From NCBI GenBank assembly GCA_900553815.1, contig USEY01000013.1, positions 1 through 57,393 of the forward strand: a stretch of DNA of 57,393 bases, given 5' to 3'. The notes under the pieces were generated by a model. That model was not told the DNA's origin, did not search any database, and worked only from the letters and a program-made list of their open reading frames with translations. Origin of the DNA: an uncultured Bacteroides sp. Lineage in GTDB: Bacteria > Bacteroidota > Bacteroidia > Bacteroidales > Bacteroidaceae. Made by a program: the position numbers and the translations under genes. Below, one piece after another: positions 1 to 7,988 of the stretch (positions are counted from its first letter, which is position 1; every line of letters begins with the position of its first letter).

Positions 1-993
1 TTGGAACCATATAAACAACTGTACTACAATATTTTAATTTATAGAACTCCTCTTATCGTACTGGCCTGGCGAGGCGGACGAACCTACTGCAACACTATCT
101 GCCCTGTAGGTACCGTGCTGGGCTTTTTGTCGAAGTATGCTTATCTGAAGCCTGTTATTGACACCTCAAAGTGCAACAGTTGTGGTCTGTGCGCACGCAA
201 CTGCAAAGCCTCGTGCATTAACTCCAAAACACATGAAATAGACTACAGCCGCTGCGTAGCTTGCATGGACTGCCTGGGCAAATGCAAACAAGGCGCCCTA
301 AGCTACGCCCATCGTCCGGCCAAGGCTGCCACAACCCAGGAAGCAGGCAAACCGACACCGACTGACAACAACCGCCGTGCTTTTCTGGCCTCGTCGGCAC
401 TGGCTGCTACTACAGCAGTCCTGAAGGCACAGGAAATGAAAGTTGACGGTGGCTTGGCTACCATAGAAGACAAAAAGATACCCAACCGACAGACCCCCAT
501 CCTACCTCCGGGTGCCCAAGGCGCCCGCCACTTTGCACAGCACTGCACGGCCTGCCAGCTTTGTGTATCGGTATGTCCCAACGAAGTGTTGCGCCCTTCA
601 ACCGGTTTGCTGACCCTGATGCAGCCCTTCTCATCCTACGAACGTGGTTATTGCCGCCCCGAGTGTACCAAATGCTCTGAAGTATGCCCAACTGGCGCCA
701 TCAAGCCTATCACCGTGGCCGACAAATCGGCTATCCAGATAGGACATGCCGTGTGGGTGAAAGACAATTGCGTGGTGCTGACCGACGGAGTGGCATGTGG
801 CAATTGTGCGCGCCACTGCCCTACAGGCGCCATCACCATGATAGCATCCGATGCCAATAACCCTGATTCGCCCAAGATACCGGCTGTAGATACCGAACGT
901 TGCATCGGTTGCGGTGCATGCGAGAATCTGTGTCCGGCCCGGCCGTTCAGCGCCATCTATGTAGAAGGACACGAACGACACAGGATTATCTGA
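1..993 (+). CDS. NapH/NapG-like polyferredoxin fusion, 5' partial
   Basis: This is the C-terminal part of a membrane-linked iron-sulfur protein, probably passing electrons between the quinone pool and an envelope reductase. Visible residues 26-35 carry the CxxxCP motif typical of NapH-type membrane ferredoxins. Two 4Fe-4S motifs follow (residues about 58-72 and 85-95). An internal twin-arginine stretch (NNRRAFLASS, about 123-132) with a short hydrophobic tail comes next, then four further cysteine clusters (about 182-192, 219-229, 257-273, 301-311), as in NapG. The expected N-terminal membrane helices are missing, so the gene very likely starts before the window; the TTG at base 1 should not be taken as a real start. 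It precedes the aldo/keto reductase by 91 bp. The exact redox partner is unknown. Confidence 0.8.
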   Translation: MEPYKQLYYNILIYRTPLIVLAWRGGRTYCNTICPVGTVLGFLSKYAYLKPVIDTSKCNSCGLCARNCKASCINSKTHEIDYSRCVACMDCLGKCKQGALSYAHRPAKAATTQEAGKPTPTDNNRRAFLASSALAATTAVLKAQEMKVDGGLATIEDKKIPNRQTPILPPGAQGARHFAQHCTACQLCVSVCPNEVLRPSTGLLTLMQPFSSYERGYCRPECTKCSEVCPTGAIKPITVADKSAIQIGHAVWVKDNCVVLTDGVACGNCARHCPTGAITMIASDANNPDSPKIPAVDTERCIGCGACENLCPARPFSAIYVEGHERHRII

Positions 994-1084
994 CGACAGT
1001 CATCGGTTTATGGTGAGCGGTAAATAAAAACAATTCGGTTTACCGCCTCCAACTTTCTCCTTTATTACTATAAACTTTATAACA

Positions 1085-2467
1085 ATGAACGAACATAATC
1101 ATTCCAAAGATATTTCCCGCCGCGAGTTTTTGAAAATCGTAGGCATCAGCACAGCCACCGCAGCACTGGCGGGATGCGGCTCCAAGCAGTCGGAGCAAAC
1201 TTCACTGCAAGCGCAAGGTGAAATTCCTACCGATAAAATGACCATGCGCGAAAATCCAAAGACCAAGGAAAAGGTATCGCTGCTGGGATACGGATGCATG
1301 CGCTGGCCTACCCTGCCTGCTCCTGAGAAAGGGGGCAATGTCATTGACCAGGACGCCGTGAACGAACTCATCGACTACGCCATGGCTCATGGCGTGAACT
1401 ACTACGACACGTCGCCTGTCTATGTGCAAGGCTGGTCGGAGAAATCAACCGGCATTGCGCTCAAACGCCATCCTCGCGAGAAGTTCTTTGTAGCCACCAA
1501 GCTGTCCAACTTCTCCAACTATACGCGCGAAAACTCCATTGCCATGTACAACCGTTCGTTTCAGGAGTTGCAGGTGGACTACATTGACTACTACCTGCTC
1601 CACTCCATTGGCAACGGCGGCATCGAGACTTTCCGTGCCCGCTATATAGAAAACGGCATGATAGACTTCCTGATGAAAGAACGCGAAGCAGGCCGCATAC
1701 GCAACCTGGGCTTTTCTTTCCACGGCACGCAGGATGTATTCGACGAAGTGCTGGCCATGCACGACCAGGTACACTGGGACTTCGTCCAAATCCAGCTGAA
1801 CTATGCCGACTGGCGCTATGCCTCAGGACGCAATGTCAACGCCGAATACCTGTATGCCGAGTTGGAGAAACGGCATATACCTGCCATCATTATGGAGCCC
1901 CTGTTAGGTGGACGCCTGTCCAAGTTGCCCGAGCACTTAGTGGCACGAATCAAGCAACGCAATCCCGAAGCCAGCGTGGCCTCGTGGGCTTTCCGCTTTG
2001 CAGGCACGTTCCCCGATGTGCTCACCGTACTGAGTGGAATGACCTACATGGAGCACCTGCAGGACAACCTGCGCACTTACTCCCCTCTCGTGCCATTGAC
2101 CGACGAGGATTTTGAGTTTTTGCAACAGACGGCCGACCTGATGAATCAATACCCCACCATCCCTTGCAACGACTGCAAGTACTGCATGCCCTGTCCTTAT
2201 GGCATAGACATCCCTGCCGTGCTGATACATTATAATAAATGTGTGAACGAAGGCAATCTGCCTACCTCGCAGGAACATGCCAATTATCAGGAAGCCCGAC
2301 GAGCCTTCCTGGTAGGCTATGACCGCAGTGTGCCACGTCTACGCCAGGCCAGCCATTGTATCGGTTGCCAGCAATGCGTGTCCCACTGTCCACAGAGCAT
2401 TGACATACCCGAGGAGTTGCATCGCATTGACCGTTATGTAGAACAGTTGAAACAAGGAACATTGTAA
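1085..2467 (+). CDS. Tat-exported lipoprotein aldo/keto reductase with C-terminal ferredoxin motifs
   Basis: This is an NAD(P)H-type oxidoreductase with an AKR barrel. The N-terminus has a twin-arginine motif (SRREFLK, residues 11-17) followed by a hydrophobic run ending in the lipobox LAGC (Cys31), so it is predicted to fold in the cytoplasm and be exported as a lipoprotein. The AKR catalytic region (NYYDTSPVY) and the conserved Lys (VATKLS) are present. Two ferredoxin cysteine clusters follow at about residues 361-370 and 425-435, the form found in Fe-S aldo/keto reductases of anaerobes. At 460 residues it matches that subgroup. It sits between the polyferredoxin and a DUF1893 gene, which suggests it accepts electrons from the former. 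The substrate cannot be deduced. Confidence 0.85.
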   Translation: MNEHNHSKDISRREFLKIVGISTATAALAGCGSKQSEQTSLQAQGEIPTDKMTMRENPKTKEKVSLLGYGCMRWPTLPAPEKGGNVIDQDAVNELIDYAMAHGVNYYDTSPVYVQGWSEKSTGIALKRHPREKFFVATKLSNFSNYTRENSIAMYNRSFQELQVDYIDYYLLHSIGNGGIETFRARYIENGMIDFLMKEREAGRIRNLGFSFHGTQDVFDEVLAMHDQVHWDFVQIQLNYADWRYASGRNVNAEYLYAELEKRHIPAIIMEPLLGGRLSKLPEHLVARIKQRNPEASVASWAFRFAGTFPDVLTVLSGMTYMEHLQDNLRTYSPLVPLTDEDFEFLQQTADLMNQYPTIPCNDCKYCMPCPYGIDIPAVLIHYNKCVNEGNLPTSQEHANYQEARRAFLVGYDRSVPRLRQASHCIGCQQCVSHCPQSIDIPEELHRIDRYVEQLKQGTL

Positions 2468-2487
2468 TCAGTACTTAGAAACAGCTA

Positions 2488-2907
2488 ATGAAAGAACTTA
2501 TAGAAAAGCTTCACGCAGGGGGATACTCCTGCGTGATAGCCAATGGTGACTGCATCCGCACATTCACCCAACGGGGTGTGGCCGACTTGTATGACCTGTT
2601 GGTGCAAGATGCAGATTTTCTGAAAGGAGCTTCCGTGGCCGACAAAGTAATAGGCAAAGCCGCCGCCTCATTAATGGTGTTGGGAGGAGTGAAAGAAGTA
2701 TATACGCGCACCATCAGCCAGCCTGCCCTCCTGCTATTGCAAGAAGCCGGCATCAACGTCAGTTACGACGAAGCAGTGCATCATATCATCAATCGTGACA
2801 AGACCGGTTGGTGCCCGCTGGAGCAAGCCAGCCGTGACCTGCACTCGCCACAAGAAATATTTCCCGTGATTGAAAACTTTATTTCCAACCTGAGAAAAAA
2901 AGCATGA
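2488..2907 (+). CDS. DUF1893 domain protein
   Basis: This is a 139-residue cytoplasmic protein with no signal peptide or membrane segment. I recognise the DUF1893 pattern: an N-terminal segment ending in a short hydrophobic strand, and a central GKAAASLMV helix resembling the cytidine-deaminase-like fold. No biochemical function is established for the family as far as I know. It starts 20 bp after the aldo/keto reductase stop. Its stop overlaps the ATG of the TonB receptor by 4 bp (ATGA at 2904-2907), so the two are very likely translationally coupled. That coupling suggests a shared physiological role, perhaps in handling whatever the receptor imports. Confidence 0.75.
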   Translation: MKELIEKLHAGGYSCVIANGDCIRTFTQRGVADLYDLLVQDADFLKGASVADKVIGKAAASLMVLGGVKEVYTRTISQPALLLLQEAGINVSYDEAVHHIINRDKTGWCPLEQASRDLHSPQEIFPVIENFISNLRKKA

Positions 2908-4790
2908 AAAAAAGCTATCTGACCGGAGGAATATTCGCATTCCTCTTATCACTGAATACCTTCCACGCACAGAGTCAGGAAGATTCTACCCGCATTGCCC
3001 GCAACCTGACAACCGACGAGGTTGTAGTAACCGGCACCCGTAATGAAACAGACATCCGGCATTTGCCCATGACCATCTCTGTTGTTGACAGAAAACAACT
3101 GGAAGCCACCTACCAACCTTCCGTACTCCCCACCCTGACAGAACAGGTACCCGGACTATTCACCACGAGCCGTGGCGTCATGGGCTACGGCGTGTCGACT
3201 GGCGCAGCCGGAGGCATGAGCCTGAGAGGAATTGGCGGTAGCCCGACAGCCGGCTTACTGGTACTGATTGACGGACATCCACAATACATGGGATTGATGG
3301 GACATCCCATTGCCGATGCCTACCAGACAATGATGACCGAACGCGTAGAAGTGTTGCGCGGTCCTGCATCCGTGCTCTACGGTTCTAATGCCATGGGTGG
3401 CGTTATCAACATTGTTACCCGCCGAATGCAGGAAGAAGGTGTTAAAACCGATTTGCAGGTAGGCTATGGTTCCTACAACACCCTGCAGACCGAAGTATCC
3501 AACCGGGTAAAACACGGACGCTTCACCAGCATCAGCACAGCCTCCTACAACCGAAGCGACGGACACCGTCCCGATATGGACTTTGAACAATATGGCGGAT
3601 ATGTCAAGCTGGGCTATGACCTCAATGAACGCTGGAAAGTTTGGGCCGACCTCAATGTTACCCACTTCAATGCTTCCAATCCCGGCACCACAACAGCTCC
3701 CTACATAGACAATGATTCGCGCATAACGCGCGGCATGACATCAGCCGCCTTAGAAAATCACTACGAACGGACATCGGGAGCACTCAGTTTCTTCTACAAC
3801 TGGGGACGCCACAAGATAAACGACGGTTATCACCCGGGCGAAGAACCACAAACATCACACTTCAACTCCAAAGACCGCATGATGGGCATCTCGTGGTATC
3901 AGAGTGTCACCCTGTTTGAAGGAAACCGCATTACTGCCGGCTTCGATTATCAGCACTTCGGCGGCGAATCGTGGTACAAAGTACTGGCTACGGGCGAGAA
4001 GCAGCCACAAGTAGACAAACAACTGGATGAATTTGCCGGATATATAGACTTCAGACAAAACATCAACGACTGGCTGTCGCTCGACGCAGGTTTGCGTGTC
4101 GACCACCATTCACACACGGGTACCGAGTGGATACCTCAAGGCGGATTGGCATTCCATCTTCCACACCAAGCCGAACTGAAAGCCATGGCCAGCAAAGGAT
4201 TCCGCAACCCAACCATCCGCGAGATGTTCATGTTCTCCAAGAATCCGGAACTGAAACCCGAAAGCCTGATGAGTTATGAACTTTCCTTCACGCAACGTTT
4301 GTGTGACAATGCCCTGTCCTATGGACTCAATCTCTACTACATCGATGGCAAAAACATCATTATGGTAGACCCTGCCCAACGCAAAAACATGAACTCCGGC
4401 AAGATAAAAAACTGGGGCATGGAAGCCAACATAGCTTATCGCATAAACGCTCACTGGCAAACCAATGCCAACTACAGCTGGCTTCACATGGAAAATCCTG
4501 TACTGGCCGCTCCCGAACATAAATTATATGCCGGCATAGGCTATCAGCAAGGCCGATGGGCCATGAACAGCGGCATACAATACATCAATGGCCTATACAC
4601 ATCGGTCACTCAGGGAAAGGAAAAACAGGAAAGCTACGTCCTTTGGGATGTGAATGCCAGCTACCGCCTGTGCAAGCTTGCCACCCTCTTTGTAAAGGGA
4701 GAGAATCTGCTGGCACAGCGATATGAAATCAATGCCGGCTATCCCATGCCTAAAGCTACATTCATGGGAGGAATAACACTAAGTTTCTGA
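2904..4790 (+). CDS. TonB-dependent outer-membrane receptor
   Basis: This is an outer-membrane active transporter energised by TonB. The N-terminal signal peptide ends near residue 24 (FHAQSQ). A TonB-box-like DEVVVTGTR follows at about residues 38-46, then a plug domain (RVEVLRGPASVLYGSNAMGG) and a 22-strand-type barrel ending in an aromatic residue (GGITLSF). At 628 residues it is the size of siderophore, haem, cobalamin or metal receptors, and much shorter than SusC proteins. It is the fourth gene of the redox cluster and overlaps the DUF1893 stop. The cluster's Fe-S content makes iron, haem or a metal cofactor a plausible cargo, but no substrate motif is visible. Confidence 0.9.
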   Translation: MKKSYLTGGIFAFLLSLNTFHAQSQEDSTRIARNLTTDEVVVTGTRNETDIRHLPMTISVVDRKQLEATYQPSVLPTLTEQVPGLFTTSRGVMGYGVSTGAAGGMSLRGIGGSPTAGLLVLIDGHPQYMGLMGHPIADAYQTMMTERVEVLRGPASVLYGSNAMGGVINIVTRRMQEEGVKTDLQVGYGSYNTLQTEVSNRVKHGRFTSISTASYNRSDGHRPDMDFEQYGGYVKLGYDLNERWKVWADLNVTHFNASNPGTTTAPYIDNDSRITRGMTSAALENHYERTSGALSFFYNWGRHKINDGYHPGEEPQTSHFNSKDRMMGISWYQSVTLFEGNRITAGFDYQHFGGESWYKVLATGEKQPQVDKQLDEFAGYIDFRQNINDWLSLDAGLRVDHHSHTGTEWIPQGGLAFHLPHQAELKAMASKGFRNPTIREMFMFSKNPELKPESLMSYELSFTQRLCDNALSYGLNLYYIDGKNIIMVDPAQRKNMNSGKIKNWGMEANIAYRINAHWQTNANYSWLHMENPVLAAPEHKLYAGIGYQQGRWAMNSGIQYINGLYTSVTQGKEKQESYVLWDVNASYRLCKLATLFVKGENLLAQRYEINAGYPMPKATFMGGITLSF

Positions 4791-4814
4791 CACAGGAAAA
4801 AAGAATAGCATAAC

Positions 4815-5612
4815 ATGGAATATGACCTGACAGCACAATGGTTTGTCTTCTTCAAGGACAATCTGCTGATACACAAAAATACCGACGGCACCTATCATGC
4901 CCCCCTTGGAAACCAACTGCCCGTAGCACCTGCCAAAGGACAGACCATCCACCGTGTAACCCTACCAACTGGCATACAAGTTTACACATTTGCCATCGAC
5001 TACCCCATGGCAGAAACAGATGAATGGATAATGACCGGCTTGCGCGCTTCATTTGACTATCTGCCCTTGACAGATTACCAGGCTGCCGGAAAGGCATACC
5101 AGATACTCTATTGGGACAAACATAGCCGCTACTGCCCAGTATGCGGTACTGCCACCGAACAGCATACCGACATCATGAAGAAATGTCCCCAATGCGGCAA
5201 CGAAATGTATCCTCCCATCTCTACAGCCATTATTGTGCTTGTCAGGCGAGGCGAAGAAATCCTCCTGGTACATGCCCACAATTTCCGTGGCACCTTCTAT
5301 GGCCTGGTAGCAGGATTCTTGGAAGCCGGAGAAACACTCGAACAGTGTGTCCGACGCGAAGTAATGGAAGAAACCGGACTTAGCATCAAAAACATCACCT
5401 ACTTTGACAGCCAACCCTGGCCCTACCCCAGCGGACTGATGGTAGGTTTCTTTGCCGATTATGAAAGTGGGAAGATAAAACTACAAAAAGATGAATTAAG
5501 TGCCGGTGCCTTCTACCACCGAAACAACCTGCCGGAATTGCCACGCAAATTAAGTATTGCTCGCCGCCTGATAGATGCATGGCTGGCAGGTAAGGATACG
5601 CGTAACAGATAA
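4815..5612 (+). CDS. nudC: NAD+/NADH pyrophosphatase (NudC family)
   Basis: This Nudix hydrolase cleaves NADH, and in characterised relatives also NAD-capped RNA, to a mononucleotide plus AMP-type product. The sequence shows a four-cysteine zinc ribbon (CPVCG and CPQCG, about residues 112-135). The complete Nudix box follows (GFLEAGETLEQC through REVMEETGL), and then the NudC-specific SQPWPYPSG signature. Its 265 residues match the family. It starts 24 bp after the TonB receptor stop and is the last gene of the forward cluster; a large inverted repeat lies downstream at 5693-5759. Cytoplasmic location is expected. The call is secure; whether it functionally belongs with the redox genes is inference from spacing. 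Confidence 0.93.
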   Translation: MEYDLTAQWFVFFKDNLLIHKNTDGTYHAPLGNQLPVAPAKGQTIHRVTLPTGIQVYTFAIDYPMAETDEWIMTGLRASFDYLPLTDYQAAGKAYQILYWDKHSRYCPVCGTATEQHTDIMKKCPQCGNEMYPPISTAIIVLVRRGEEILLVHAHNFRGTFYGLVAGFLEAGETLEQCVRREVMEETGLSIKNITYFDSQPWPYPSGLMVGFFADYESGKIKLQKDELSAGAFYHRNNLPELPRKLSIARRLIDAWLAGKDTRNR

Positions 5613-5692
5613 ATTCCTAATAATCTGAATAGTAGAAAAATTACAATATATAAAATACATCCTATTTCACGGACAGCATGATAGCAGTAAAC

Positions 5693-5759
5693 ATTTTACG
5701 TAATAGTAGTAGACAGCTATTGTATTAGCAGTCTACTACTATCATTCAATCCGTAAAAT
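5693..5759. repeat. Two-tier inverted repeat between convergent genes
   Basis: Outer arms ATTTTACG (5693-5700) and CGTAAAAT (5752-5759) enclose perfect 11-bp inner arms TAGTAGTAGAC (5704-5714) and GTCTACTACTA (5731-5741). It lies between the converging nudC and corA genes, so it may end both transcripts, though no long T-tract follows either side. Confidence 0.6.
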
Positions 5760-5878
5760 AGAAGGAAAAATATCTACTGTCCTATTCTTTTCCTTTAGAT
5801 TCTCAAGATTCTAAGGATATCTCTACCCCTATTCAACCACTCTCCAATAACTCACTCTGCCACCCTCCTATCACCAAT

Positions 5879-6919
5879 TCAATACCATTTTTTCCGTTTA
5901 AAATACAAGAATACAATCAAGGCAATAAGCAGCATCAATCCCCAAGCCATAGCATAGCCATAATGCCAATCAAGCTCGGGCATCAATTTGAAGTTCATAC
6001 CCCAAATGCCGGCAAAGAAGGTCAATGGTATAAACAAAGTGGAGACAATAGTCAACTGCTTCATGATGTTGTTCATACGCAGGTCGTTATTAGACAGATA
6101 CAAATCGACCAATGCAGAAAGGATATCACGGCAAGTTTCCAATGATTGAAGAATAAAATGCAAATGGTCGTTCACATCGTTGAAGAAAGGACGGCTATCA
6201 TCCGATATCAGATTATTGTTAGTCCTGAACAAAGCATTTATCTGCTCTTTTAAAGGCATCACTGTTTTCTTTATCAAACGATAACTACGCCTGTACATCT
6301 GTATATCTTCTACCCCCGATGTTTCAGTCCCCAATGCATCAAGTAAGTTCTCTTCCATATCTTCCAATTCGTCTTCCATAGTGGAAAGTATAGACATGAA
6401 ACTGGCCATCACACTATTAAGTATCACACTCAATAGAAAATCAGCACTCCTACTCCTCACCTTCAACACATTCTGTTTAATGGCCGAACTAATCTCATTG
6501 AAAAACTCTGTATCCTTCTCTACAAAAGTCAACACATAGTTGCAACCTTGAATGATAGAAAGCTGATGAGCTTCATACTCATTTTTCTCCTTTGCTACCA
6601 GCAACTTGATGATGACCACATTGTAATCGTCATGCTGCTCTATTTTCGTCAAGTGGCGTGCATTCAGAATATCCTGTATAACAAGAAAGTCAATGCCAAA
6701 ATGGTTACACACCTGCTGAATGGTATCCGTATCCTGCAAACCATGTATCTGCAACCAATTAATGCCGTCCGATCTCAGACAACTGGTCACCTGTTCAAAA
6801 TCCTTATCTGTATGAAACTCTACATGGTCACTATTGTAAGTACACAGATGCAAATGTGTTGGTGTCCGGCTATCACCGATATACTTCAGCTTTTCGTCCA
6901 ATAAATTGTTCCGAGTCAT
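5879..6919 (-). CDS. corA: CorA-type Mg2+/Co2+ transporter
   Basis: This is a divalent-cation channel of the inner membrane. The 346-residue protein has a large acidic cytoplasmic domain and a long helix rich in charged residues. Two C-terminal membrane helices follow, with the signature GMN in the connecting loop (AGIWGMNFK), and the C-terminus is short and basic (KRKKWY). Length and topology match CorA. It is the last gene of a reverse-strand group after the hexosaminidase and beta-lactamase, starting 54 bp after the beta-lactamase stop, so read-through transcription is possible. No Mg2+-sensing leader was recognised in that short gap. Confidence 0.93.
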   Translation of the reverse strand: MTRNNLLDEKLKYIGDSRTPTHLHLCTYNSDHVEFHTDKDFEQVTSCLRSDGINWLQIHGLQDTDTIQQVCNHFGIDFLVIQDILNARHLTKIEQHDDYNVVIIKLLVAKEKNEYEAHQLSIIQGCNYVLTFVEKDTEFFNEISSAIKQNVLKVRSRSADFLLSVILNSVMASFMSILSTMEDELEDMEENLLDALGTETSGVEDIQMYRRSYRLIKKTVMPLKEQINALFRTNNNLISDDSRPFFNDVNDHLHFILQSLETCRDILSALVDLYLSNNDLRMNNIMKQLTIVSTLFIPLTFFAGIWGMNFKLMPELDWHYGYAMAWGLMLLIALIVFLYFKRKKWY

Positions 6920-6973
6920 ATTCTTTTCTTTTTATACAATATTCCGCATCATCCAAACAAGCGTATAAACCAA

Positions 6974-7906
6974 CTAATCCACAGCTACATACCGATAGAC
7001 CGCTTCCGATATACGCGCTATAAGCTGCGCATTACTCCGGTCATCTGCGGCTGAGTCTTTCACAAAAACAGCTACTACGTAACGCCGTCCATCTGGCAAA
7101 TACACAAAGCCGATATCATTGGTAGCTATCAGCAAGCCTTCGGCATTCACATCGCCCGACCCTGTTTTATGACCAATCACGGCCTCTGTACCTTGCAAAG
7201 GAGCAGACAGGCGATCACGCCCAGTGTTACATTCCATCATTGTCTGTTTTATGAAAGATCTATGCAGGCAACCGGGCCAGTCTGTTGTCAGAAACACTTC
7301 AAGCAAACGGGCTGCTTCGAGCGGCGATGACCAGTTCAGATAAGAAGCCTGCACATCACGATGCATATCATCCTCTGTTTGCGACACAGAGAAATCATTT
7401 ATACCCAACGCACGAATATATCTATCAACTGCAGAAGTTCCGCCTAACATTTCAAATAAGATATCACACGCATTATTATCACTCTGCTGAAGCGTATAGC
7501 GAAGCAATTCGCGAATAGAAAGCCGGACATTACCGGACGGATAGCGGTCGCGTAATGGACTGTAAGTATTGGGCTTCAGCTGTTCGGGGCTGATAAAAAT
7601 CAATGAATCCAAAGAAGTATCTCTACATTGCATCCAACCGGCTACCGCCAATGCCTGATGAAACTTCACAACACTCATCAGCGGATAGCGAACATCGTTG
7701 TTCACTACTACCGTGTCCGTACCGTTCACGATAACAGCAACGCCAACTTCAGCCTGATAGTCGCCTATCACCTCACGAATCTTCTGCTCCAATCCCTGTG
7801 CACAAACACCTGCAGACATCAAAGAAGCACTCCAAAAGAACAAACTACATATTGCAAACCTGACCGATAAGCTCATCTTATATATGCAAGTCATATTGTT
7901 ATTCAT
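6974..7906 (-). CDS. Class A beta-lactamase, Bacteroides A2 subgroup (CblA/CfxA/PER-like)
   Basis: This is a serine beta-lactamase exported to the periplasm. Catalytic motifs are intact: SVVK (Ser78, Lys81), SDN (142-144) and KTG (247-249). The omega-loop Glu is in TEDDMH (Glu178), with His at the position where most class A enzymes have Asn170; a His there is known from PER-type enzymes. I judge it closest to CblA-type chromosomal cephalosporinases from remembered sequence similarity. The signal peptide begins near Met11 (MSLSVRF), so translation may start at 7876 rather than 7906. It lies between hexosaminidase and corA with no mobile-element signs. An 80-bp gap holding a two-tier inverted repeat precedes it. 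The resistance spectrum cannot be read from sequence. Confidence 0.9.
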   Translation of the reverse strand: MNNNMTCIYKMSLSVRFAICSLFFWSASLMSAGVCAQGLEQKIREVIGDYQAEVGVAVIVNGTDTVVVNNDVRYPLMSVVKFHQALAVAGWMQCRDTSLDSLIFISPEQLKPNTYSPLRDRYPSGNVRLSIRELLRYTLQQSDNNACDILFEMLGGTSAVDRYIRALGINDFSVSQTEDDMHRDVQASYLNWSSPLEAARLLEVFLTTDWPGCLHRSFIKQTMMECNTGRDRLSAPLQGTEAVIGHKTGSGDVNAEGLLIATNDIGFVYLPDGRRYVVAVFVKDSAADDRSNAQLIARISEAVYRYVAVD

Positions 7907-7916
7907 CTATATTCAC

Positions 7917-7988
7917 AAGCATGATTTGAAGAAAGGTTCCAACTTCAATGGAATTCTCCACAGAGAGTTGGAACTTATCTACATGCTT
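7917..7988. repeat. Two-tier inverted repeat upstream of the beta-lactamase gene
   Basis: Outer arms AAGCATG (7917-7923) and CATGCTT (7982-7988) enclose perfect inner arms GTTCCAACT (7936-7944) and AGTTGGAAC (7966-7974). The distal arm overlaps the hexosaminidase stop codon. No T-run follows on the reverse strand, so it is not a standard terminator; it may act as a leader hairpin. Confidence 0.6.

Noticed and set aside
6974..7906. Beta-lactamase as part of a mobile resistance element
   Set aside because: No transposase, integrase or flanking repeats are visible and the neighbours are ordinary chromosomal genes.
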